Source: Morella rubra (taxonomy: Eukaryota > Streptophyta > Magnoliopsida > Fagales > Myricaceae). From it: DNA of 64,000 nucleotides. The stretch spans positions 27,849,364 to 27,913,363 of the forward strand of contig CM025854.1 in NCBI GenBank assembly GCA_003952965.2, read 5' to 3'. The notes below the pieces were generated by a model. That model searched no databases, was not told the DNA's origin, and saw only the letters and a program-made list of their open reading frames with translations. The position numbers were made by a program, and so were the translations under genes. Below are positions 1 to 10,961 of this stretch, piece by piece; the first letter of the stretch is position 1; each line of letters opens with the position of its first letter.

Positions 1-1089
1 GTAGTCAAAATACTTATTTTTTAAATCTCAAAAGGAATATGTGGTTTATCCATCTCTGTGGAGAAGTGCAAAGAAGTATAGAGGAATCTACGCCTCCAGG
101 GATTTAACCCATTTTTGGGGGGGGGGGGGGGCAATTAAAAGTGGTGCTGATCACAAGCGGGCTTTTAGGGCGGCTATATTATCAGGGGCGTAGAGCCCAT
201 TACATCAGATTAAAAGAGCCCAAAGGGCTAGATATGTACAGGCCTTAGAGGCCATATACAACCTGTTTGTTATTGAAAGCATGGGTTTGTGGCCACAACA
301 GCATATAGGATCAAGGCGTATAGATGTGCGGCAACTTTTACAGGCCAACTCGTCCGGCCATTTTGGAGCAACTTTTTTGGCTTAAAAGATGCTTTTCTAT
401 TAAGCCTGTGTGAGGGTCAATTGCATTTCAAGTAGCTTCTAAATTGCCTAGAAAAAAAATGGTTGCTTATAATTTTAGCCCAATTAAAACAAACGAAAAA
501 CTAAAGGTGAGTAGAGTATAGTTTCTTGAAATTATAAGCAAGTGATTTGTAATGAAATCACAAAATGAGGGCGTGAATGTATATTTGGTCCTTTTTTTTA
601 AGTCGACTGGATAAAACTTAGCAGTTAAAACAGCAGGCCCAATATATATAACAATTCAAAAGTTTTTTTCCCCACAATGATTTAAGTTGCTTGGAATGGT
701 CAATAACCGCTAGCAGACAACCCATGTGGACTTCACACTATTCAACATGAAGTTTCGACATAACCATAATATGTCTAAAGCTTCTCCTTCATGGTTACAA
801 AAGTTCAGTTGCGGCGTGTATCTGCCACCTGCATCCGCATCCAAGGCTGCACCCAGAGGGATAACATCATCAGTTTCCTCCATGTAAGCCCCGAATATCA
901 ACGAGTGAATTGAAAACTTTCTTCATTAGGGAGAAAGCCGCAAGTTTATGTTTCGAAATCTTTTTAACATCCATTTTGATTGAATGCCGAACGTACAGCA
1001 TATTGTGGACTACTCCAGTACAGATGGTTTGGAAATGTAAGCAAACCGAGTTTTAATGGAAGAGGAAGCCAATCTCACCTCGTCTATCA
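1..1089. other. 3' flank of helicase A1, no independent gene seen
   Basis: This stretch lies downstream of the A1 helicase. Much of it recurs at about 26298-26960 downstream of A2, starting with the same motif (GTCAAAATACTTATT). It holds a 13-base G run at about 119-131. A block at about 705-905 is also found, diverged, near 19800-19920 and 43555-43670 downstream of C1 and C2. On the minus strand that block is open for 63 codons in A1 but not in the C copies. It could be 3' UTR or a lost extra exon. Text at about 160-250 with repeated GGCC/GGGC words resembles the 3' tail region of a LINE, but I cannot prove this. Confidence 0.5.
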
Positions 1090-4000
1090 CTAAGCCAACC
1101 GTACGACCTTTGTTTCCTTTGCTCCAGCATCTCGCGAATTAGTCTTCATTTTTGACAAAAAATGATTCCTGCCATTCATTTGCTCAAAGTCAGTCTTTGA
1201 CTGTTCCATACCAAATCCACTGTCTTCCAATTTTTATTTTCTCATGCTGTATGCCTCTCTTCTTGAGTCTATTCATAGATATATATATATATAAAAGAAA
1301 GGAAATTCCAGCCTCAATAATCTCAACTTCCTTATACTCTCCTCTCATTAAAGCGGTTTTGCAGTCAAGACACCAGGTAGCTGTGTTTCCCTCACCTGTA
1401 AGTCGTAATTGATGATTCCGGCTCATCGCTTAAACTGAGTGCGGAGAATGGTTTTGAGAGGTCAGGTTCAGCACAACTACTTGAGTCCACTGGCCATCTC
1501 ATTGGAACAATCGAAGTCCTGAAACTCAAATTGATGAGAGGTGCCAATCAGATTCAGCACAACTAGCTACATTAGTCCCAGTTTTATGCTTAATGAACGA
1601 ATTATACAAGTGTATAAAAGGTGATTTCATTAGTGTACTTTATGTCGAAAGCAAATTCAGATGAACTCCTACCCCTCAACACATTTGTGTTTGCAGCGTT
1701 GCATCTTATCTTCAGAGAAACTCTGGAATTCTGCGTCTAAATCCTCTGCTACTTTTGGTATATCATATGGCCGCACAACATCCCAAACCTTCATAACCTG
1801 AAGGTAGTGTGAATCCTCCTTGATAACATCCACATTCCATACCAGATACAGTTGCCCATTGACCTTGTACATCTCCAAAAGTTGAGAAGAAGTCCCGTCC
1901 AGGACAATGGGGTTTCTCTCCTCGGGAGGCTGACGCCAACCACTGGAAAGCTTTGCCAAAAGAGACAGTACTTCCTTACAAATCTCTGCATTTCTGATTA
2001 TCCCTATAGAATTTTGGAATTCATTGCTGAAGACAACCTGTATGTAAATGAAGATGATATATAAATTATGTTTCAGGAGCTAGTAATGTAATTTCATTGC
2101 CTAAATTCAGATATGTTCAAGACCGTTAGGAATCGAAATTTCCTTCTTTGACATCAAATACTGCTTTTGTAAGGCTAAGAGGCATAGAACAACTAAGACA
2201 TTGCATTTACCTTCCATCTAGCCTCTCTGAACAGAAAAGAGTCGTCACAGAGTAAAGTATCAAGCTGCTTAAGCTCCACCAATGCAGCTGCAATAGCCAG
2301 AGCCAAGTTCTTGTTCTCATGAGCACTATAGAAACACTCCCGTTGTTTTGCATTAAGGACTACTTTCTTCCAAACAGAGTCACTGTTGAGTAAAGTCACA
2401 CCACTGCCCAATATCCAGAGCAATACCTACAAAATGAAAGCATGACTTTAATTAGCCAAAAATACAAAACTTCCCGTCGGACTAAAAAGAATTCGCAAAA
2501 GCACCAAAAACTGAGAGGCTTGTGAGCTGCTGAAGAGTTCGGTATATATAAGTAATACCTTGCACGAGTGAGTGCAACATTTGCTCTTTGCCGGTTGGAA
2601 AGGAAACCTACTGATCCATTCCCATTAGATCTCACCGTAGAGATAATTATCACATCTTCCTCTGCTACTTGGAAACCATCAACAGTTCGAACACTCACGC
2701 AGAAGCCACCATCAGAATATGCACTGTATTTTTTAACTTTCTCCCCAATTGCAGAAACTTGACCTTTATATGGTGATATGACTCCTATACTGACCTTCTT
2801 CTTTGTATCGAGGAATTCTGTGACAAAGACAGAAAAAGCTAAATGTATTATATGACTGACTTGAAAAGTTTTCTTTCAAGAACTTTTTTATGGGCAAGAT
2901 AATTGGGTAATGAGCAATAAATCATACGCTTAAAAAGATTTGCTACGATTTCAGATACCACAGCAGCCTCAACCATATTCTTCAGACTGTGCCCAACACC
3001 AGATTCCTCCTTTCCATGAGCTATATTTATGAAGGAGTAGGAGCCGTATATGTTTCCCTGAAGGAAACGTTGCTCATAGCCTCTTTCTTTAACATTTGGA
3101 CCATCTAAAATCTGCTGGTCATAGAACTCCCTGTTCGGAAATAAGCTGACGGATGGATGCATCCTGTATTGGACGTTAAGAAGGTGCTTCGGGTGCCCCA
3201 ATGTGACAAGTCTTTCGAACAAACTTCTTCCGAAATCAGCCTTTTCAGATATCTGAAGAGTGCACATTGAAATATGGTAAGCTCAGTGGGAGATTTTCTG
3301 ACTTTGCAAAAAAGGAAGGATAGAACTCAAACCTTGCTTTTAACCAGAGCAGGGAGCTGTCTCTCATCCCCTATGAGAATTGCATGACGGAGACCGGATA
3401 GTTGTAGAGGAATGGCGGATTCACATTCCTTAAGTTGAGCAGCTTCATCGATCACTACCAATTCAAATGGGTTCATGCCATTTGTGTGTAACTTAGCAGA
3501 GCTTGATGCAGTACAGAACACTAAGCATGCATTTGACAAGCAAAAGTTCTGTATTAAATAAGGGTCTGTTAAAGTTGGAACGGAAAAATCCTCAGAAAGA
3601 ACTTTCAGTAATTGGAAGCACTCTTTTATCTTGGGACTCAAGTTTGTAAAATGAGCTCCACCGATTCCAATATCGTGCAACAAAGTTCCAAGTGATTTGA
3701 GGGAGTCCAGAGCTCTAATCATTTTCGTCACTACCTCCAACGGTATCAGAGACGTTGGCAAGTGCGTATACAAACTAATCATACAAAACCTCAGTGGCCC
3801 TTGAATTGAATTAAATTTATCCTTAAAAAACTCCTCAAATGTCGGAGGATCATCGTCATCCACTAGGTTGCTGTCACTCTCCTCTTTGAGCTTATCAGCC
3901 TCCTCATCCTTTTCCTTCCTTCTTTCCTCCAAGAATATATTGTACTGCGAGTTAGGGTCCTCAAGCAAATCAATCATTGATATCAAGCAATGTTTCCATC

Positions 4001-5928
4001 CAGATAACGGACCAAAGCATTTCCGAAGAATACCAGTTCGATACTCGAGAAACACATCAAGAAGATCTTCGTGATCCTCAATCTTCATTCTCACACCATT
4101 CCCACATAAGATTATATCTCCAAGCCCATATGTACCATATTCTAGGGTATCCATAACCAAACCCAGCAGGCGGGTTGTAACTTCCACTACTGCAATGTTA
4201 GTTGGAGCACATGTTAATGTTCTGCACTTCATTTTAAGGAGGGCAAATAATAAAAAACCAACGGTCTTTGTTTTCCCGGTCCCTGGAGGGCCCCATATCA
4301 ATTTAACACTACTTTGATGACTGCAGTCCCTCATAGAAATACAGCTCAAAACTGCAGCTTTCTGCGAGTCATTGTATGAGCAGATTATGTCCGAAAGACA
4401 AAAAGGAACAGGGCTGCATTTTCCTTTAGAAAAGCAAGCTGCACAATTCCCATCCTGTAAGGAATAAATATGAAATCGTTTAGTAACTACGTCAATTAGT
4501 TGGTTTATCACTCTGCATACAGCAAGAAATCCCATACTACAGGTCTTCACAAAATCGTAGACTTAGTTGTGTGTAGGACCTATAACATCATGTTTCTTAG
4601 TGATGAACATGTACAAACTTCAAATGGAGCCACATTAGTTTTGCCAATAGAGTCAAGAAAGTATGTCGTGTGAAATTGAAGAGGAAAATGGGTGCTTACA
4701 GCTGAATTCACTTGCAGGACTTCCTTAATAATGTCTTTGTTTCCCACTTCTGGATGTGAGTTCAGTGCCGTCCATATACGAATGCTTGTAGTCATGTTCA
4801 TAAGATAAACTGCAAAGAGTGTTTCTTCTCTTTTGCGAGAAATGTTTTCTTCCTGCTCTGCTGCAAGTCTTCGTCAGTCAAAATTGGCTTTGATGCTAGT
4901 ATGCTGATCTCATCAGTAATTTCATCTCTTGGCCCGTGAACATAAGCGATAAGATAGTATCTTTTGGGCTTGTTTATATCATTAATGCATTTTGGTCTAA
5001 CATCCGTCAAGGCAATAAGATCGCCAACCTCAGGTTCATATTTTCCAGCATCAACCTCAGCATCTTCTTTCCTTTTCAATATAATTTCATAAAGCAAGGA
5101 TTTTGGAGGTTTATAGTCCTCAGATGTTTCAACAGAATGTATTTTACATACAGGCGCTTGAGACAGTGCTGTCATGTTTGAAAACAGATCGGCATGCACT
5201 TCCTCAACTAATGGAGGAATGAATGACTTCAAGTAATGTGCCACTGAGGAGAATGTCTCGGGGATCCTTTTCACCTGTCAGTGAACGATATTAGAACAAC
5301 CATATAAATTAATTAACAAATATTTAAACACTTGAAATTCCCGTTTCCCTACTAATGCTATGTCAAAAATCGAGGATGCTCAGAGGATATATGGCATGCC
5401 TAATCATCTATTGGATGGAGGATGGACAATTCCTTGATGAAGTTGGATTAGAGCACTCTAAATTTACAATTTTAACTGTCAATTTTGGTTGACTAGATAT
5501 CTTCTTAGCTGACTCAACAGCTAAAGAGAATAAATAATTAAATACGGAAAAACATATAAACCGAACAAATTTAGACCTCACAAGTTAACATGATTAAACT
5601 ATATATTATTAAAGTTTGACAACCATGGTGGCATGATTTGTTGGATTCTTCTTCTCATCACTTAGCTTGGTCGATGCGTGTGCCCTCATCTTCTGACCTT
5701 CAAATATATTATGCTGCTAATAAAATAACATCGTAAAGTCATGTATAATTTATGACAGAACTCATAGGGCATATGTGCTTAATAAGATACATAAAAACTA
5801 AAAAGAAAGACATAAACCTGGCTTTTGTAGAGATCTTTATTGAGAACATCCCTGAGAGACCATGAGAACACCAAGTCTATTAAGCTTTTGCCAGAAAACT
5901 CTTCATTCTTGGCATCGGTCTGCTCCAT
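1090..5928 (-). pseudogene. SEN1/UPF1-like SF1 helicase, copy A1 (two frameshifts)
   Basis: This is a nine-exon superfamily 1B helicase of the plant SEN1-like group, which unwinds RNA or RNA-DNA duplexes using ATP. Exons by splice sites: 5818-5928 (ATG at 5928), 4700-5274, 3333-4454, 2928-3252, 2559-2817, 2211-2426, 1673-2037, 1396-1518, 1090-1219. Exon 3 is fully open (374 codons) and shows Walker A GPPGTGKT, motif II DEAAQ and GDERQLP. Exon 4 has YRMHPS. Exon 5 has ISPYKGQ and [10 protein letters not shown], but the usual QGAEED reads QVAEED. Compared with B1, B2 and C2, exon 2 lacks one base near 4829 and exon 6 lacks one base near 2420 (216 bp instead of 217). Both break the frame, so I call it a pseudogene unless these are sequencing errors. 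The last exon is tentative: the acceptor used in the B copies gives a shifted frame here, while another acceptor gives an open 44-codon end. Confidence 0.8.
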
Positions 5929-6330
5929 TTCTTCAGGTGACTTCTATAATTAGGCCAGTCAACTTTGCTAGAACACAGTAATATTTATCATCATCATGTA
6001 ATGCACGCAGGCCCATTAAAGCCTTAAAAAGAGAGGGGGTGGGGGAGGGAACTTACCGCTGAAGGAACTACGTAAAAAGATGCTACCCAATTACGAGTAG
6101 ACAGTATGTCCATAACTTAGTAAAAGGGAACGTGCACTATAGTATTGGATTCTTAGATATAAAAAAAAACCGATGTTTCTCAGTAAAGATCATCGAAAGC
6201 ATTACCTACAAAGAAATGTGCAAAGTGAGAAAAAGAGGAGCGCTACGTGACAAAGTATGTCATCGCATGCACCTTTCAACATCCTGTTCCATACGTACGA
6301 CGAACATGCACTGCTGGTTTACCTGGTAGT
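5929..6330 (-). other. Probable 5' UTR exons and introns of helicase A1
   Basis: The start ATG at 5928 is preceded by an acceptor (ATTATAG before AAGTCACC), placing the first coding segment at about 5943. Further upstream a clean donor (GCG/GTAAGT) at about 6057 and another (CCAG/GTAAAC) at about 6323 suggest two non-coding leader exons. The first donor is kept at about 41775 (B2) and 49060 (C2), and the second near 42075 and 49460. Shared donors in several copies support a spliced leader, but there is no transcript evidence here. Confidence 0.45.
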
Positions 6331-6484
6331 GGTTGTGGTAGATATTGTGTTCCAAGAAATCCAGATTTTCCTTTTAAAGGATCATGTACATGGTAATTGT
6401 AAGTGCAAAGAAGTGTAAAAGAAAGGAAAAGCTAGTTAGGAATGCAACCGAATTAAAGGACTGAAACAGAGAACACACTCAATA

Positions 6485-7140
6485 TTGAAAAATCCGGTTT
6501 ATATCAACACAATCAACAAATAAACAGCAGAAAATAAAAACAAACTTCAATCATACAAAGAGATAAAAGTTTGGTGACAAAGTGGAAAACCTTTTAAATG
6601 ATATTTAAAGGAAAAATCACTTCGGACTAGCAGCCACCTGAAATCCAATAAATCTTTATAACAGTGATTCAAACACGAGCAACCCAAGTTGCTTAACTCT
6701 GACAACCTTGATGTAATAATCTAAACATCCCTGCTTAGACTCGCTTCGTGCGCGTTCACCTTAGACCTTTGAGATTCTTTTTATGAATTTTCCACGAACA
6801 ACCTTGTTCTTCAATAATCCTTCAACACTCTGAAGGCTTCATAAAGGTGATTGAATGTAAGAGGAAACCAGTTCAATCGACTTTATGAATCTTTGATAGT
6901 TTTTCTCTATCAAATGGAGGCACTAGGAACTCAAGAATATCCTTTCTACAGTTTTTGAGAGGCCTCCAAACTTAATGAGACTCATGAGAGAATCCTTAAG
7001 TTTTTCCATATATAGAACTCTGAAAGATAGTGCTTTTTTACAACAATTGGATGTCGCTTGAGAAACTTTTTTAATCTCTTAAACATTTACAGCTCAATAG
7101 GGACATATTTTAACTCGAAAATTTGCCAATACAAAAAGAA
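6485..7140. mobile_element. About 650 bp insertion upstream of A1, class unknown
   Basis: Upstream of B2 (about 42180-42250) and C2 (about 49610-49680) the paralogous sequence runs on directly, from a GAACAC-like motif to an AGAAGAAAAG-like motif. In A1 the two halves are separated by about 650 bp of unrelated AT-rich sequence without a long open frame. This indicates an insertion private to A1. I could not fix the target duplication or terminal repeats, so the type of element is open. Confidence 0.45.
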
Positions 7141-7297
7141 ACTAACAAGTAGAAGAAAAGAAAAAAAGAAGAGATTCTTGAACATATAGACGTTGTTTTG
7201 CATTTTTGAGGCGTTTGGTCAACTCCTCCCACTTCTTTTATATTAACTCCTTCGAAACTCAATAGACGCCTCTTGGTTGCCTGGTTCATTTATTTAG

Positions 7298-7695
7298 GGG
7301 GAAAATACACTTTTCATTCTCAAACTACCGGGGTAGTGACACATTGCACCCCAAACTATTATCTTTAAGACATTGCACCCTCAAACTACCAATATTAGAC
7401 ACTTTGCACCCTAAACTACCCACTTTGACACATTACACCCTGTAACTACTAATATTAAACACTTTGCACCCTCCATTTAACAATAATACCCTTGAGAATT
7501 AATGAATTGACAACAATATCTTCAATATATGCAAAATGGGTCAAGGGCATTATCGTCATTTTAGTCTGAAAATTTGATAAAGGGTGCAAAGTATTAAAAA
7601 TTGGTAGTTAGAGGGTGCAATGTATCAAAATTGGTAGTTTAGGGTACAAAATGCAAAACCTATGGTAGTTCGTGGGTGAAAAATGTATTTTTTCC
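7298..7695. mobile_element. 398 bp MITE with 9-bp target duplication
   Basis: The element begins GGGGAAAATACA and ends with the imperfect inverted copy TGTATTTTTTCC. It is flanked by perfect 9-bp direct repeats TTTATTTAG (7289-7297 and 7696-7704). Inside are several copies of a sub-repeat (CACTTTGCACCCTAAACTACC-like) on the left and their inverted versions on the right, giving a long imperfect palindrome. The paralogous site upstream of C2 (about 50002-50022) reads through without the element, an empty site. The 9-bp duplication fits a Mutator-like non-autonomous element. Confidence 0.75.
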
Positions 7696-7704
7696 TTTAT
7701 TTAG

Positions 7705-9250
7705 TTATCCCCCCGATCCTCCCCTCACTCACCTTATTCTAGGTGAAGCTATCTCCTCGTTGTCATCTTAAATCACATATAACTCTATTTGGGATGCGAA
7801 ATAGGAGGCCTGCTTTTATGCTTGCATATCCTGTAAACCTACATCACCTCTTGGTTTTGGTTTCCTTCCATTATGATCCATGCCTGCAGGCTGCTCGTTT
7901 GAGATGGGGCATGTATATTCCAACTGGCCACAAAGACAAATGGTTTTGTTGGTCTTACTAAAGAGGCGTTCGTTTGCCAAAATTTTGGAGAATATTTCTG
8001 AAATTTTGGAAATCTTTATTTTATTAAGATTTATTGGAGTTTGTGAAAAGTAGAATATGTATGTGTAAAAGTTGAAAATTTTGAAGTGTGTTTGTTTTGT
8101 TGAAAATTTTCATATCTCGAAATTTTGAAGAAAAGAACACCACCTAAATGCTTCCCTCTTCCTTGTTTTTTTTTTCTTGGCTGATGATTGGTGAGAGCAG
8201 AGAACTATCTGTATTCATATAACAAAGAAGCTTCTCATAGAATACGTGAAGTTTAGTCAGTACTCCTTTAAAACTTTTAAGTTATAATGCCGAAATCCTT
8301 TCCTTTTATCGGCTATGTTTGATTTAGGTTTCAAAATAGTTTTGTGTTTGTATTTTTTTGGAAGTAATGTAGATTCTTTTAGAATTAGTAAAAAATATGT
8401 TAAAAGTTGTTAAAATTTGTAAAAAGTTATTGGAATTGGTGAAAAAGTATTGAAATTGATGAAAACGTGATTGTGAGAAATTTTTAAAATAATTTTGAAA
8501 ACAATCCAAAAAGTAATTTGGGGCACGGGGAAAGGAGTTTCTTCAGTACGGGGTCCTAGTCACGAAAATCTGAACCTTGGAAAACGTTCGGCTTTTTAGT
8601 ATTCTCAGGATTTTTTGAATCATGAGAATTTTAAAATCGAACATATTTTTTAACATCATCTAAAAATAACTACAATATGCATACCAATAAAATTAATACC
8701 ATCTAAAAATTCTCAACACACAAAATATCCTCAAAATTCTTTCCAACCGAACAACTTCTTGGTTACCCGAATGGGCACAAATTCTCAACCGTAGGAACAC
8801 AGATGCCTTCATTATATATCCCTACGTCACAGCATTTTCCTAAATTACTTCGCATCACCAATCATGTACGGACGGGACGACACAGTACGCCGTACGGAAA
8901 AGCAAGCAGCCTCTCTTTCCCCTCACCTATTCTTTTTGCTTTTTCTCTCCGTTGCCGAGCCAAAAAGTAAGGGGCTTTAGAGAAAGGAACCATAGAGAGA
9001 GAGGCTTTGCAGAGGCACCCAAGAAACTGACCTCATAGGCGGACCCCATGAGTCCATGACCAACAGGGAAACCACAGAGGAAAAAGTTTGCAGTTAACAC
9101 GGCATTTGAACATGGAGAGTTGATTGTCAAAAGTGTTTTTCGTTGCCGTTTAGTTTACAAGAGCAGCATTGAATTAGGACCTCCTTTTTCTTTTTCCACT
9201 TATAATTAGCTAATAAACTCGTTTTGTTACCTCGAAATTGGAGCATTTCT
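7705..9250. other. Shared upstream block of the helicase copies (A1 version)
   Basis: No gene is seen. The block recurs upstream of other copies: 8170-8290 matches about 42350-42480, and 8530-9180 matches 33730-34400 and, partly, 50310-50640. Repeated landmarks are GTACGGGGTC, CTCGAATGGGCACAAATTCTC, AAATTACTTCGC and the AGAGGCTTTGCAGAGGC segment near 9000. It lies on the 5' side of the minus-strand helicase genes, so promoter or leader functions are plausible. The AT-rich stretch at 8330-8520 resembles a repetitive MITE-type sequence. Confidence 0.5.
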
Positions 9251-9600
9251 GGAACTGGGAAACTTACTCAGCCTCCATCTGGTGTGTCCTGCGTTTGATT
9301 GTTTAGAGACTTAGAAGGTGGATCAACCCATGTCTATTACTGCGTTTCCCACCGGGTACAGGAAGAGAGAAGGCAAACTCGAAATGCAGTACCGGCATGT
9401 AAGCACAGAGAGTCGGTGAAGAAACTGAAGAAAACTTCTCGAGCAAGAATTGACACGAACAACACGTCGAACAACTCAGCTCGAGTTGCAGGCAACTTGC
9501 CCTGTCCAGTCTCATCGCTCCAAGTAAAACATCTCTCGAGCCCAGAGCCATCAGTACCTACGCGGCTACGCTAAAGCTTCAAATCTGTCAGCGGAGAATA
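9250..9600 (-). other. Conserved block with a minus-strand open frame, also at 34.5 and 56.1 kb
   Basis: Near-identical sequence occurs at 9300-9580 and 34520-34800, and a more diverged relative at about 56080-56250. On the minus strand all three are open in the same frame over a segment reading about EKFSxxSSxTLCAYxPVLHxEFAFSLPVPGGK. The first two have further in-frame sequence upstream. The substitutions between the 9.3 kb and 56.1 kb versions cause no indel in this segment. It could be an upstream leader exon of the helicases, a small gene, or chance. I do not recognise the protein. Confidence 0.3.
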
Positions 9601-10570
9601 GAAGAACTGATTGAAGCTTTAAAGTACTTTGCTGACTGGAATGTATTTTTGTTTGTAGACGTGCAAATGTCTTGGCGCACTAATGGACTAGGAAAAAGGC
9701 CCGTAGTTTTGGTAGAAGGCGAGATGCATACACACGGGTAGATAAAAGACCCCTGTTTAATGTACTCTCCCTCTGCTTATCTTAAAAAAAAAAAAAAAAA
9801 AAAAAAGAAGAAGCTGCAAACCTATCAGAATTACCTTCCATTCTCTGATAGGAGCCGTTCAAATTTTACATGTCGGTACCAGATCCCACTCAAGTAACAC
9901 CAATCCCAATGACAAACATCCAATCCCTATAGACCCTCATCTGGGCCTACTAACCAACTTGGGCAGCGTGAAAGCCCAAAGAAACATCAGAAGGACAACT
10001 GTACCCAGAGGCAGATGGGCTGTTAGGCTGAAGTCGAATTCATTTGGGGCATCTATCTCAGTGTTCGTCCTGATACAACAACAAAGTCGATAGCGGGCCA
10101 TCATTTGGGTTTCGTATCGGAAGGTAAAGATGGACGGAGAGAAGCGGGTGTAGCCAATGGACTGTTATCCATATCCAGTTAAGTTATTTCCTAACTATGG
10201 TTAATAATATCCTCTTCTTCTTTTTTTTTATCGGGCCAAATGGGAAATAATTTATCGGTTTAATCTTTTATACGATTTCGAATACTGACTTGCATTTTGT
10301 TTGGTTTCAAAATTTTATCAAATTTTGTGTTAGTGTTAAAAAATAGTAGTATTAAAGTTTGAATAAATAAAGATAAAAATAAAAGTAAAAATTTAAATAT
10401 ATTTGATAAAAATAAAATTTTGTTAAAATTTTAATAAGCCCAACGGCACGTTGGAGAAAAAATAGCCGAAAGCCCATTTAAGCATAATAACAAGGAGAGA
10501 AATGTGACGAGCTCATTTATATCCATGAAGGGAGTCGGCCAGTGACGCCTAATTCGGTTATTGTTTTGAT
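9600..10570 (+). pseudogene. Relic of the MGST3 gene promoter and start (copy at B1 side)
   Basis: This region parallels the sequence in front of the intact MGST3 gene at 57.04 kb. The segment near 10440-10560 (GAAAGCCCATTTAAGCA, then GAAGGGAGTCGGCCAGT) matches about 56860-56945, and the segment near 10085-10150 matches about 56625-56700. Around 10120-10140 an ATGGACGGAGAGAAGCGG motif with a TCGGAAGGTAAAG leader resembles the MGST3 start (TCGGAAGATAAG, ATGGGCGGAG) but soon reaches a stop. No MGST exon follows. An A-run lies at about 9783-9806, and a MITE-like insert lies at about 10296-10455. Confidence 0.55.
10296..10455. mobile_element. AT-rich MITE-like insert in the MGST3-promoter relic
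   Basis: The homologous stretch of the intact MGST3 promoter (about 56838-56855) runs directly from GATACTGACTTG to GAGAAAAA. Here about 160 bp intervene, rich in AAATTTTATT and TTAAAATTTTAATAA, near-palindromic at the ends. The same insert is present at about 35695-35860 in the second array unit, and a relative without this context lies at about 60826-60990. The target duplication is not clear. Confidence 0.45.
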
Positions 10571-10961
10571 AGGTGCTGACGGATGGCCAAGATCTAAATT
10601 ATACGACTCAAGATCTAAAAGCTGACAACACACCATCTCAATTAAAAACACTTAATCCGGGCCTGACTCATATAACATATGACCCGAACCGTTTTCCACA
10701 TGACCCAGATTACACACGACCCGTTTTGCAGAAAATTTTTAACAATTCGAGGGTTTGGTCGCCCACCGTTTTGCAGAAAATTTCAAGTATTCTAGGCGTT
10801 CCCTGTTGCTCCGATCTCCTACGCCTTGGACGTTGTCTCGGCCAAGAGCCATAGTTAGTTGCTGTTACAGATGGTTTGGAAATACAAAGCAAACCGAGTT
10901 TTAATGGAAGAGGAAGCCAATCTCGCCTCGTCTATCACTAAGCCAACCGTACGACCTTTGT

